A stretch of 49,599 bases of DNA, from contig PCCU01000017.1 of the NCBI GenBank assembly GCA_002732015.1, positions 8,350 to 57,948 of the forward strand, in the 5' to 3' direction. The DNA is from Candidatus Pelagibacterales bacterium. Lineage in GTDB: Bacteria; Pseudomonadota; Alphaproteobacteria; TMED109. Each line of letters begins with the position of its first letter. Positions within the stretch are counted from its first letter, which is position 1. Shown piece by piece: positions 9,415 to 17,705 of the stretch. A program made the position numbers and the translations under genes. The notes below the pieces were generated by a model. The model had not been told where the DNA came from and ran no database searches. It saw nothing but the letters and a program-made list of their open reading frames with translations.

Positions 9415-11487
9415 ATGCAAAATTCTTCCATAGATATATTATTTGAGAAATTAAGCCTTCTTAATAGTAATGATAAAAATAACTCTTTGTTTGAAAGCCA
9501 TATAGGTCCTCAAATACTTGATTTACTTTTTTTTAAGCCTAAAAAGATTTTATCTGCCAAGGTTTATAATAATTTAGAAAAAATTGAGTATATGAAGAAT
9601 ATTATTATTAAAGTAAAAGTAATAAAGCATTACCAAAATTATTTTAATAGAAAAGTTCCTTATAAAATATCGGTTTTATTTAATAATAGAAAAATATCAT
9701 TAATTTTTTTTTCAAAATTTACTGGTTATTTAAAAAAAATATACCCTTTAGAGGAAGAAATTTTTATTAAAGGTAAATTAGAGCTTTATAATAATAATTT
9801 GCAAATATCACACCCTGAAATAATTGATAAAAAAATTATTAATAATAAAGATAGTCTTCATCAGGTGGTATATAAGCAAAAAAAAATACTAAAAAGTGAA
9901 ACTATACACTCATTAATATTAAAAGCCTGCTCTTCATTACCAGAAATGGAAGAATGGAATGTAAGTTTAATAAAAAAGTATAAAAATATACCCAGCTTTA
10001 AACAAAGCATTCTAAACATTCATAATCCTAAAGAAGAAGGTTGTTTATTAGAAGCATCTCCATTCATAACTAGATTAGCTTATGATGAAATATTTGCTTA
10101 TCAATTGTCCTTAGCAATACTTAGAAATAATTTAAAGAAACTAGATAGTAACAATTTTTCTAAAACCCCTTCAACAATCTTAGAGTATATGAAAAACACT
10201 TTACCCTTTCAGCTTACTAAAGATCAGGAAAGTTGTACTTTAGAGGTTATAGAAGATATAAAGTCTAAAAAAAGAACTCTTAGATTATTACATGGAGATG
10301 TAGGTTCAGGAAAAACCGTTGTAGCCATGATTGCAGCTTTTTATGTTATTAAGTCTGGTTATCAAGTTGCATTATTGGCCCCTACAGAGCTATTAGCAAA
10401 ACAGCATTACAATTTTTTTAATGAAATGTTTAAAAAAGAAAATATTAGGTCTGAAATATTATTAGCCTCATCAGAGAATAAAAAAGAAATTAAAGAAAAA
10501 TTAGTAAATAATGATATAGAATTATTAATAGGCACTCATTCTCTTTTGCAAGCTGATGTAAAATTTAAATATCTATCTTTTGTTATAATAGATGAACAAC
10601 ATAGATTTGGAGTTAGTCAAAGATTAAAAATTAGAGAAAAAGGAAAGAAAGTAGATACTTTACTTCTTACAGCTACTCCAATTCCAAGAACTATGATGTT
10701 GACTATGCTTGGTGATATTTCTGTTAGTACAATCAAAAAAAAGCCATTCAATACAAAAATAAATACAATTTTAAAAAATGAGAAAAATTTGAGCGAAGTA
10801 GTATCATTTGTAAGAAATAAAATATTATCCAATCAAAAAGTATTTTGGGTTTGCCCTAAAATTGAGGATGAAAAATCAGATAATAAATCTAATGTTGAAC
10901 AAAGATTTTCCTACCTTAAAAAATTTTTCAATAAAATTTCAGTATTACATGGAAAAATGAAATCTGTAGAAAAAGCAAAAGTAATGGAAAACTTTAGAAA
11001 AGGAAATACAAAGTTGTTAGTATCCACTGTTGTAATAGAAGTGGGGATAGATGTTCCTGATGCTAATATAATTGTAATAGATAATGCTGATAGATTTGGT
11101 TTAGCTCAAATACATCAGCTTAGAGGAAGAGTTGGCAGAGGGTCAGATGAAGGAGTTTGTATTTTATTATATAATGACCAACTTTCAGAAACAGCTTTAC
11201 AAAGACTATCAATAATGAAGAAATCTCAAGACGGTTTTGAAATTGCTGAAAGAGACTTAGAACTAAGAGGAAGTGGAGAAATAATGGGTACTAAACAGTA
11301 TGGAGCAGAAGAGTTTAAATTTTTTGATTATCAATTTCATATACAGTTAGCTAAACTGGCAATAGATGAGGCAGAATACATAATTAAAACAAATCCTAAA
11401 TTAGAATATGAGAGAGGAAAAAAATTAAAAACACTTTTAAAAATATTTAGAAAGGATGATGCTACTGATTTACTTTCCGCAGGCTAG
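9415..11487 (+). CDS. recG: ATP-dependent DNA helicase RecG
   Basis: 690 residues when started at the ATG at 9415. An open frame extends upstream to 9343, but that would overlap sdhE on the other strand and add a hydrophobic stretch foreign to RecG, so the later ATG is preferred. RecG remodels stalled replication forks. The N-terminal wedge/OB region precedes the helicase core: GDVGSGKTV near residue 298, the DEQH box in IIDEQHRFGVSQR near 392, TATPIPRTMMLTMLGD, and the motif VI segment QIHQLRGRVGRG. The last 26 bases overlap the convergent DUF502 gene. Confidence 0.97.
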   Translation: MQNSSIDILFEKLSLLNSNDKNNSLFESHIGPQILDLLFFKPKKILSAKVYNNLEKIEYMKNIIIKVKVIKHYQNYFNRKVPYKISVLFNNRKISLIFFSKFTGYLKKIYPLEEEIFIKGKLELYNNNLQISHPEIIDKKIINNKDSLHQVVYKQKKILKSETIHSLILKACSSLPEMEEWNVSLIKKYKNIPSFKQSILNIHNPKEEGCLLEASPFITRLAYDEIFAYQLSLAILRNNLKKLDSNNFSKTPSTILEYMKNTLPFQLTKDQESCTLEVIEDIKSKKRTLRLLHGDVGSGKTVVAMIAAFYVIKSGYQVALLAPTELLAKQHYNFFNEMFKKENIRSEILLASSENKKEIKEKLVNNDIELLIGTHSLLQADVKFKYLSFVIIDEQHRFGVSQRLKIREKGKKVDTLLLTATPIPRTMMLTMLGDISVSTIKKKPFNTKINTILKNEKNLSEVVSFVRNKILSNQKVFWVCPKIEDEKSDNKSNVEQRFSYLKKFFNKISVLHGKMKSVEKAKVMENFRKGNTKLLVSTVVIEVGIDVPDANIIVIDNADRFGLAQIHQLRGRVGRGSDEGVCILLYNDQLSETALQRLSIMKKSQDGFEIAERDLELRGSGEIMGTKQYGAEEFKFFDYQFHIQLAKLAIDEAEYIIKTNPKLEYERGKKLKTLLKIFRKDDATDLLSAG

Positions 11488-12151
11488 ATTTTTTTTTAAT
11501 TTTATTTTTTACATCAGGTGTAATGATTCCACCAGATATAACAAGTTTCATGCCTTGCTCAATATTCATATTTAATTTTATTAAATCATTTTCAGGCACT
11601 ACTAATAAAAATCCAGAGGTAGGATTTGGTGTTGTAGGTAAAAATACATTTACATGCTTCCTTTTTAGTTTAATTGCTATTTCTCCTGAGGTTTCCGCAG
11701 TAATAAATGCAACTGCCCATATACCTTTTCTTGGATATTGAATTAATGCTACTTCTCTAAAGGCTTTAGAAGAAGATCCTAAGACTGTTTGGAATACTTG
11801 TTTTAAAGCATTATAAATGCTTCTGAAAACAGGTAATCTATTTATAATTTTTTCACCTAAATTTACAAAAAACTTTCCAAAAAAACTTGCTGTAAAAAAA
11901 CCTATTAATATTAGTGAAAAAATAGCTATTATTAAACCAGTTCCAGGTATATCAAAGGGTAAATAATTATCAGGGTTATATGTTGACGGAACAAGATTCT
12001 TAACATTTCTATCTATAAAATTAATAAATATAATAGATATATATATAGTTATACCTATAGGTGCTGTAACTGCAATTCCCGTAAGAAAATAAGTCCTACA
12101 TCTTTGAAAAAAGTTTTTTGTTTCAGTTTGTCTAATTTTTGTTATCTTCAT
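11462..12151 (-). CDS. DUF502 family membrane protein
   Basis: 229 residues. Two hydrophobic segments (about 21-47 and 71-95) are followed by the DUF502 core with INRLPVFRSIYNALKQVFQ and later FREVALIQYPRKGIW and FLPTTPNPTSGFLLVVP. The family is widespread, membrane-anchored and of unknown biochemical role. In Alphaproteobacteria it is regularly next to recG, as here, converging with a 26-base overlap. The start faces trhO across a 34-base divergent gap that must hold both promoters. Confidence 0.93.
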   Translation of the reverse strand: MKITKIRQTETKNFFQRCRTYFLTGIAVTAPIGITIYISIIFINFIDRNVKNLVPSTYNPDNYLPFDIPGTGLIIAIFSLILIGFFTASFFGKFFVNLGEKIINRLPVFRSIYNALKQVFQTVLGSSSKAFREVALIQYPRKGIWAVAFITAETSGEIAIKLKRKHVNVFLPTTPNPTSGFLLVVPENDLIKLNMNIEQGMKLVISGGIITPDVKNKIKKKSSLRKVNQ

Positions 12152-12185
12152 ATTGTTTAAAAAGTATTATAAAATTATATTAATT

Positions 12186-13094
12186 ATGTCAAAGTCTTCT
12201 TATATTGTCTTATCACTTTATAAATTTTTTGAAATAAAAAAAATTTTTAATTTTAAAAATAATATTAACAAAATATTTAGTGGTATTGATGTTAAAGGAA
12301 TTATATTAATTGCACCTGAGGGAATTAATATAAATATTTCCATCAAAGAAGCAGCATATGAAGCAATAGAAAAAAAGTTAAAAAAAATTTTTAATTATCA
12401 AGATGAAGATATTAAAAAAAATAAAGAAGAAAAACATATTTTTAGAAAATTTAAAATAAAAATTAAAAAAGAAATTCTTACAACAAGAAATGTTAAGGAT
12501 ACAAACCCCCTAAACCAAGTGGGTAAATATATAGAAGCAGATAAATGGAATAGCTTTATTAGTGATACTAATACTCTATTAATTGATATGCGGAACAACT
12601 ACGAAGTTGAAATAGGAACGTTTAATCAAGCAATTAATCCTAAATGTGAAAATTTTACAGAATTACTTAATTGGTTAAAGAATGATTTTATGAATATTAA
12701 AAACCTAGATAATAAAAAAATTGCAATGTTTTGTACTGGGGGTATTCGATGTGAAAAAGCTACTTCTTTTTTATTAAATTTGGGAAAAAAAAATGTTTAC
12801 CATTTGAAAGGTGGAATATTAAAATATTTAGAAAAACAAAACAACAATAGTAATAATAAAAACCTATGGAAAGGTGAATGTTTTGTATTTGATAATAGAG
12901 TAAGTTTAGATACTAATTTAAAAAAAGGATCGTATTCACTATGTCATGCTTGCAGAATGCCATTAACAAATGCTGACAAAAATCGTGAAGAGTATATAGA
13001 AGGTGAGGCTTGTCACTTATGTTACTCCATAAAAACAGAAGAACAAAGGAAAAGATATAGAATGAGGAATAATCAAATAAAACTAAGAAATTAA
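12186..13094 (+). CDS. trhO: tRNA uridine(34) hydroxylase TrhO (rhodanese family)
   Basis: 302 residues from the ATG at 12186. An upstream ATG at 12153 would leave only 1 base to the divergent gene and adds 11 unconserved residues, so the inner start is preferred. The domain order is an N-terminal YceA-type domain, a rhodanese domain with catalytic Cys183 in FCTGGIRCEKATSFLL, and a C-terminal Cys-rich region (GECFVFDNRVSLD, CHACRMPL, CHLCY) that likely binds metal. TrhO makes 5-hydroxyuridine at the wobble position of certain tRNAs. It is followed after one base by the GST gene, with which it is probably cotranscribed. Confidence 0.94.
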   Translation: MSKSSYIVLSLYKFFEIKKIFNFKNNINKIFSGIDVKGIILIAPEGININISIKEAAYEAIEKKLKKIFNYQDEDIKKNKEEKHIFRKFKIKIKKEILTTRNVKDTNPLNQVGKYIEADKWNSFISDTNTLLIDMRNNYEVEIGTFNQAINPKCENFTELLNWLKNDFMNIKNLDNKKIAMFCTGGIRCEKATSFLLNLGKKNVYHLKGGILKYLEKQNNNSNNKNLWKGECFVFDNRVSLDTNLKKGSYSLCHACRMPLTNADKNREEYIEGEACHLCYSIKTEEQRKRYRMRNNQIKLRN

Positions 13095-13095
13095 T

Positions 13096-13782
13096 ATGAA
13101 TAATAATTATAGCAATATACCAATACTTTACTCTTTTAGACGATGTCCTTTTGCTATGCGAGCAAGAGCTGCCTTATATTTTAGCAATATTAAAGTAATA
13201 TTAAGAGAAGTAGTGCTTAGAAATAAACCAGAAGAAATGCTTCAGGTATCTAAAAAAGCAACAGTTCCTGTGCTAGTTTTAAAGGATTGCGTAATAGATG
13301 AAAGTCTCGAAATTATAATTTGGGCGCTAAAAATCAGTGATAAACTTAACCTTCTTCATCCATATTACAGTGAAAAAGAAAAAGTTTTAAAATTGATATC
13401 TCTTATAGATAGTCAGTTTAAGTATCATTTAGACAGATATAAATATAGTGTAAGATATGAAAGTAGTAAAAACTTTGAAGGAAAACTTGTACATAGAAAT
13501 AAAGCAGCTAATTTTTTAGTTGAAATAGAGAGCATATTAAAAAAAAATAAAACCTTATACTTATACAATAATAAACTAAGTATTGTTGATTTGTGTTTAT
13601 TTCCATTGATTAGGCAATTTAAAATTGCTGATGAAAAATGGTTTGATAGCAACTCAAACTTTTATTTTATTCATAAATGGCTTGCTAATATTTTAGAATT
13701 AGACTTTTTTAATATTATCATGAAAAAATATAAACCCTGGAGTGCAACTAGTTCTCCAGAATTTTTTGCTAATAATTTATAA
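13096..13782 (+). CDS. glutathione S-transferase family protein
   Basis: 228 residues. The N-terminal thioredoxin-like domain begins with LYSFRRCPFAMRARAAL, placing Cys17 at the active-site position of the Cys-type (omega/SspA-like) GSTs, and continues with the KATVPVL cis-Pro motif and DESLEI glutathione-binding loop. The C-terminal half is alpha-helical. Likely activity is glutathione-dependent thiol transfer or dehalogenation; the substrate is unknown. The one-base gap to trhO suggests one transcript. Confidence 0.86.
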   Translation: MNNNYSNIPILYSFRRCPFAMRARAALYFSNIKVILREVVLRNKPEEMLQVSKKATVPVLVLKDCVIDESLEIIIWALKISDKLNLLHPYYSEKEKVLKLISLIDSQFKYHLDRYKYSVRYESSKNFEGKLVHRNKAANFLVEIESILKKNKTLYLYNNKLSIVDLCLFPLIRQFKIADEKWFDSNSNFYFIHKWLANILELDFFNIIMKKYKPWSATSSPEFFANNL

Positions 13783-13803
13783 ACTAAATATTTTAATAAT
13801 TAA

Positions 13804-14661
13804 ATGAAAAATTATATATTGAAAATTAATTGCAAAGATAAAGCTGGAATTATATCAGCAGTATCAAATTTTTTGTTTAAAAATGGATTTAATATATTAG
13901 AGAGCTCTCAATTTAGAGACATAAAAAATAATAATTTTTTTATGAGAGTAAAATTTGAAAATATGAAGAATAAAAAAAATAATGATATTAAGAATATTGA
14001 AAAAAACTTTTTAAATGTTGCTAATAAATTTAAAATGAACTTTTCTTTTTATGATTTATCAAAAAAACAAAATATTTTAATTATGGTTTCAAAGTTTGGA
14101 CACTGTTTAAATAATATTTTATATCAATGGAAAACTAATAATCTTAATGTGAATATTCCCTGTATAGTTTCAAATCATAAAAATATGCAAGAAATAGTAG
14201 AACATTATGGGATTACTTATCAGCATATTCCTGTAAATAAGAAAAATAAAAATATTCAAGAAAAAGAGTTACTTTTGCTTATAAAAAAATATAAAGTTGA
14301 TTTGGTAGTGTTAGCTAGATATATGCAAGTTTTATCTCCTGATTTGTGTAAAAAACTTAAAGGAAAAATAATTAATATACATCATTCTTTTCTTCCTAGT
14401 TTTAAAGGAGCTCGGCCATATCATCAAGCATATATCAAGGGAGTTAAAATAATAGGAGCAACAGCTCATTATGTTACAGATGAATTAGATGAAGGACAGA
14501 TAATAGAACAAGATGTAGGAAGGGTTAATCATACAAAGAGCTTAGAGGATTTTGTTTCTATGGGTAGAGATATAGAAAATGTAGTCTTAATGAGAGCCAT
14601 TAAGTGGCATATAGAACATCGTATTATAATTAACAAAAATAGTACGATTGTGTTTAATTAA
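13804..14661 (+). CDS. purU: formyltetrahydrofolate deformylase PurU
   Basis: 285 residues. An N-terminal ACT domain (about 1-75, starting with ILKINCKDKAGIISAVSNF) is followed by a formyl-transferase-like hydrolase domain with NIHHSFLPSFKGARPYHQA and IGATAHYVTDELDEGQII, containing the catalytic His and Asp. PurU hydrolyses 10-formyl-THF to formate and THF. Formate it releases could be consumed by the formate dehydrogenase encoded about 5 kb away on the other strand; that link is inference. It lies 21 bases after the GST gene and converges on the cold-shock gene. Confidence 0.95.
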   Translation: MKNYILKINCKDKAGIISAVSNFLFKNGFNILESSQFRDIKNNNFFMRVKFENMKNKKNNDIKNIEKNFLNVANKFKMNFSFYDLSKKQNILIMVSKFGHCLNNILYQWKTNNLNVNIPCIVSNHKNMQEIVEHYGITYQHIPVNKKNKNIQEKELLLLIKKYKVDLVVLARYMQVLSPDLCKKLKGKIINIHHSFLPSFKGARPYHQAYIKGVKIIGATAHYVTDELDEGQIIEQDVGRVNHTKSLEDFVSMGRDIENVVLMRAIKWHIEHRIIINKNSTIVFN

Positions 14662-14679
14662 GAAACAGTCTATTAAAAA

Positions 14680-14940
14680 CTAATTATCTTTTTCTTCTCT
14701 AGCTTCATCTTTAGCCTCAGCAGGGGCCTCTTGAAGTATTTTAATGTTAGCAGCTGCGCTTTTACCATTCTCTTGTTCTTGGATATCGTATTCGACGATT
14801 TGTCCTTTTTCAAGTCTTTTTACTTCTGATTCTTTAACTGCAGATATGTGAACAAAAATATCACTGTCCTCTTTGCCTTCTTGAGAAAGAAAACCATATC
14901 CCTTTTTATAATTGAACCATCTAACTTCACCTTTAGCCAT
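14680..14940 (-). CDS. cold-shock domain protein (CspA family)
   Basis: 86 residues from the ATG at 14940. An in-frame GTG three codons upstream is less likely because MAKGEVRWFN is the usual family start. The RNP1-like KKGYGFLSQ and RNP2-like DIFVHISAV motifs define the nucleic-acid-binding OB fold, and an acidic Ala/Glu-rich tail of about 20 residues follows. It likely acts as an RNA chaperone. A GAAAG-type ribosome site sits 10 to 15 bases upstream. The 5' leader region up to position 15068 may carry regulatory structure typical of csp genes, but I cannot resolve one. Confidence 0.94.
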   Translation of the reverse strand: MAKGEVRWFNYKKGYGFLSQEGKEDSDIFVHISAVKESEVKRLEKGQIVEYDIQEQENGKSAAANIKILQEAPAEAKDEAREEKDN

Positions 14941-15027
14941 TTTTATCACACTTTCTATTCAGACCAAGACGGGAATCTAAATTTATTATCTAATTACCAA
15001 TATACGTCTCTAGAACTGCAAGATACT

Positions 15028-15039
15028 AAAAAAAAAAAA
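15028..15039. repeat. homopolymer A12 tract
   Basis: Twelve consecutive A on the plus strand lie in the leader between the cyclase gene and the cold-shock gene. It may be a slippage-prone site or part of an AT-rich promoter upstream element. No function is demonstrable. Confidence 0.6.
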
Positions 15040-15068
15040 TAAGATCAACTAAATTTAACAAAATTAAA

Positions 15069-15097
15069 CCCCTATATCCATGAGCAGGATATAAGGG
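15069..15097 (-). terminator. hairpin, candidate terminator after the cyclase gene
   Basis: CCCCTATATCC (15069-15079) pairs with GGATATAAGGG (15087-15097) around a 7-base loop, with one bulged base. It lies just downstream of the cyclase stop on the minus strand and is followed there by a T-rich but interrupted tract. It is the clearest inverted repeat I noticed in the intergenic DNA of this window. Confidence 0.55.
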
Positions 15098-15110
15098 TAT
15101 TTGCAAATCA

Positions 15111-16082
15111 TTACCAAATAGCGACAGGGTTAATAATCATTTGAACTGTGCCTTCTACTCTTGCTTGACCTAGAACAAACATAAATTCTTTTACCCCCTC
15201 TTTTACTAGTCTTCCTGTATTCATAGTTTCCAATAAATACACACCATTATTTTGAAGAGCAGTTACATGCCCATAAAATACTTTGTCTCCTTTAGAAGGA
15301 GGAACATTATCTACCCCCCAAGTATCTGACCCGACTGCCATTGGGTTAAATGTCATTAAGTATTCCATGGCTGCATTATCTGTGCCTGGCTCACCTGATA
15401 CCCATGCTTTGGGGTCTGACTCAAGTTTTGCGTCAGTCCACCCTGTATAAAAAAATACAATATCTCCCTCATTTATAATAATATCTTGGGACTTCATTGC
15501 ACTTTTAATATCATCAGGAGTAATTGCCTGTCCTGCCTCCATATGAGTTACTCCAAAATGTTTTGTCATATCTAAAATAACTGCTCGGGCAATCATAGGC
15601 GGAATTTTATCAACTCCCATTTTTGTTAGACCTGTTATTTTAATAACATCACCTGCTTTATTACAGTTATAAAGCATATCATTTTCACCTAAATGGCCTA
15701 AGCCATCTATTTGAGATCCAATTCCTACCCAAGTATTTAAAATATCATCTGCATATGTCATATGATATCCTAAAGCTCCCTTAAGATTTGCTCCAGTATT
15801 TTGATTAGGAGCCATTACTGTCAATGACAGAGTTCTAGGAGGAAAAGCTGGTGTCTTACTATTAATTGTTATGCCTAATGGATGCGACTTTCCCTGCTTA
15901 ATCAAATTTGCAGCTAATTTAGTTCTTTTTTCGTTAATATAATTTGCCGCTCCTAATTCGTCTTCAGCTCCCCATTTAGAAGGTTTACAATTCTTATGCC
16001 CATCAGCTAATAAAGCATAGGTTATTGTAAATGAAAGCATTAAAGAAAAAGAAACAAACAAAAGTTTATTTAAAGTATTCAT
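15111..16082 (-). CDS. exported cyclase-family protein (PF04199-like)
   Basis: 323 residues. An N-terminal signal peptide is evident: a Lys near the start, a hydrophobic core at about 8-22, and small residues near 23-26 as a likely cleavage site. The body matches the cyclase/kynurenine-formamidase-like family of metal-dependent hydrolases, with the metal-site region SQIDGLGHLGE (Asp126, His130) in place of the classic HxGTHxD, as in a periplasmic subgroup. Later segments such as ARAVILDM and GDIVFFYTGW are also typical. A good ribosome site (GGGAGAAG) precedes the ATG. It lies downstream of tRNA-Leu on the same strand. The likely reaction is hydrolysis of an amide, ester or lactone in the periplasm; substrate unknown. 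Confidence 0.85.
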   Translation of the reverse strand: MNTLNKLLFVSFSLMLSFTITYALLADGHKNCKPSKWGAEDELGAANYINEKRTKLAANLIKQGKSHPLGITINSKTPAFPPRTLSLTVMAPNQNTGANLKGALGYHMTYADDILNTWVGIGSQIDGLGHLGENDMLYNCNKAGDVIKITGLTKMGVDKIPPMIARAVILDMTKHFGVTHMEAGQAITPDDIKSAMKSQDIIINEGDIVFFYTGWTDAKLESDPKAWVSGEPGTDNAAMEYLMTFNPMAVGSDTWGVDNVPPSKGDKVFYGHVTALQNNGVYLLETMNTGRLVKEGVKEFMFVLGQARVEGTVQMIINPVAIW

Positions 16083-16166
16083 ATTACTTCTCCCAAATTA
16101 AACTTTATTTTATAACTTATATAGGCTTACTTCAAGATAATACTTTTGCTAATTGATTTTTTTATT

Positions 16167-16252
16167 TGGTGCGGTCGAGAGGACTTGAACCTCCAAGGAG
16201 TTTCCTCCACAACGACCTCAACGTTGCGCGTATACCATTCCGCCACGACCGC
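16167..16252 (-). tRNA. tRNA-Leu(GAG)
   Basis: On the minus strand the acceptor arms GCGGTCG and CGACCGC pair and enclose D, anticodon, long variable and T arms. The anticodon stem CAACG/CGTTG encloses TTGAGGT, giving anticodon GAG. The long variable arm (GGAG/CTCC) is a class II feature. The encoded 3' end includes ACCA at 16170-16167. It starts one base after the mobA stop codon, so it is probably processed from the formate dehydrogenase operon transcript or has a promoter within mobA. Confidence 0.97.
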
Positions 16253-16253
16253 A

Positions 16254-16880
16254 TTAATTTATAATATTATTTTTTATCATAGTTTCAGCTATTTTTAAAT
16301 CATCGTAGTTATTAATATTATAAAACGGGTCATATTTTTCTATATTCCAGTTTACATAAGACTTGTCTAATTCTTTTGTAAATAAGTCAATTTTTCTAAT
16401 ATTATTTTGAATACAATATTCTAATTTTTTAATTACAGAAATTCTCCACATTGCTATTGTAGGATGGTGCCTATCTCCGGAACAAGCAATTATAACATCG
16501 TCCGCTGTAGATTGGATTTTATTTTTAAACTTTAGTATCAAATCTAAAGGTAAAAATGGTGTATCTACTGGAACAGTAACAACCAATTGAGAATTTTTCT
16601 GACTATTTTCAATACAATGAGAAATAGCTGCATGAATTCCAGCTAAAGGACCTATATGATTCTTAAATTTATCAAATACTAATGCATACTTTTTATTTAC
16701 ATCCAAGTTATTGTCATGGAAGTTTACTGCTATTTGATTTGTTTGAACTGACATTCTTATAAAAACATGCTCCAGAAGAGTTTTGCTTAGTAACTGCTGA
16801 GAATATTTACCTTTTCCATCTAATCTACTTCCTTTTCCTCCTGCTAAAATTACACATTGTATATGTTCATTTTTAGTCAT
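16254..16880 (-). CDS. mobA: molybdenum cofactor guanylyltransferase MobA
   Basis: 208 residues. The N-terminal nucleotidyltransferase loop reads VILAGGKGSRLDGKGKY, followed by GPLAGIHAAI and the VPVDTPFLP segment, which are MobA signatures. MobA transfers GMP from GTP to molybdopterin to make the MGD cofactor needed by FdsA. The usual D-K in the loop is G-K here. It starts 2 bases after the fdhD stop and its own stop abuts tRNA-Leu. Position among fdhD and formate dehydrogenase genes supports this over other NTP transferases. Confidence 0.92.
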   Translation of the reverse strand: MTKNEHIQCVILAGGKGSRLDGKGKYSQQLLSKTLLEHVFIRMSVQTNQIAVNFHDNNLDVNKKYALVFDKFKNHIGPLAGIHAAISHCIENSQKNSQLVVTVPVDTPFLPLDLILKFKNKIQSTADDVIIACSGDRHHPTIAMWRISVIKKLEYCIQNNIRKIDLFTKELDKSYVNWNIEKYDPFYNINNYDDLKIAETMIKNNIIN

Positions 16881-16882
16881 AT

Positions 16883-17686
16883 TTACTTTCTTACTCTTTC
16901 ATTACCCGATAAAACAGTAAATGTTCTTCCACGAAGTCTTCCTATCATGGTAATATTTGATTTTCGAGCTAGGTCTACTCCCCATGCAGTAAATCCTGAC
17001 CTAGATGCTATTATAGGAAGTTTCATCATTACAGCTTTTATAACCATTTCACTAGTCAGTCTTCCTGTAGTATAAAGAATTTTATCGTGAGGTAATACTT
17101 TTTCCTTAATCATAAATCCTGCTAATTTATCAATAGCATTGTGCCTACCTACATCTTCAAAGAATGCTAAAGGCTCTTCAATTGTACATAACAAACAACC
17201 ATGAATTGCCCCCGATTTAAGATACAAAGAAGGTAATAAGTTAATTTTTTTATAAAGATTAAAAATTTGTTTTGCTGTTATTACGGAAGAATTTAATATT
17301 TTGTATTTCTCAAAGTTTTCTAGCAAATTTCCAAAAATAGTTCCATTTGCACAGCCTGAAGTTTTTATTTTATTTTTTTCTTGAACTTCAAAGTTTGTTT
17401 TAGTTTTTGTTCTTACTACAACTGTTTCAATATCATTATAATATTCAACAATAGGAATATCATCACTATTTATATTTAGGATATTTTGATTGGCTAAAAA
17501 TCCTATTGCTAAATACTCTGGATAATCTCCAATTGTCATAGCTGTTACTATATGAGTATCGTTTAGATATATTGAAATAGGTTTTTCTTCTATAGCAAAT
17601 GTTTCAGAAGCATTGCCAGTTTCATCAAATACACTTATCTTTTTTACTAATGAGGAATTATTAATATCTGGTTTTATTTTCTTAAT
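16883..17686 (-). CDS. fdhD: formate dehydrogenase accessory sulfurtransferase FdhD (FdsC), ATT start inferred
   Basis: FdhD/FdsC sulfurates the bis-MGD cofactor and hands it to formate dehydrogenase. The conserved C-terminal half is clear: HGCLLCTIEEPLAFFEDVGRH, TTGRLTSEMV, SRSGFTAWGVDLA and VLSGNERV. The first ATG (17539) starts in the middle of a conserved region; the frame upstream is open back to a stop at 17695-17693 and encodes EEKPISIYLNDTHIVTAMT, which matches the normal FdhD N-terminus. No ATG, GTG or TTG occurs there. A TGAGGA ribosome site at 17690-17695 precedes ATT codons, so I place the start at ATT 17686-17684 (267 residues, the family length). The active-site loop reads GCANG, keeping the first Cys but not the second of the CxxC pair in E. 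coli FdhD. It follows the transporter by about 20 bases. Confidence 0.88.
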   Translation of the reverse strand: MKKIKPDINNSSLVKKISVFDETGNASETFAIEEKPISIYLNDTHIVTAMTIGDYPEYLAIGFLANQNILNINSDDIPIVEYYNDIETVVVRTKTKTNFEVQEKNKIKTSGCANGTIFGNLLENFEKYKILNSSVITAKQIFNLYKKINLLPSLYLKSGAIHGCLLCTIEEPLAFFEDVGRHNAIDKLAGFMIKEKVLPHDKILYTTGRLTSEMVIKAVMMKLPIIASRSGFTAWGVDLARKSNITMIGRLRGRTFTVLSGNERVRK

Positions 17687-17689
17687 AAT

Positions 17690-17695
17690 TCCTCA
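17690..17695 (-). promoter_or_regulatory. Shine-Dalgarno of fdhD that implies an ATT start
   Basis: TGAGGA on the minus strand, a few bases before two consecutive in-frame ATT codons (17689-17684). The TGA of this site is itself the upstream in-frame stop, so translation of the conserved N-terminus has to begin after it. Confidence 0.5.
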
Positions 17696-17705
17696 CTAAA
17701 AAGTA

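Noticed and set aside
16860..17075. Open frame on the plus strand across fdhD and mobA
   Set aside because: It mirrors conserved coding sequence of fdhD on the minus strand and has no family features.
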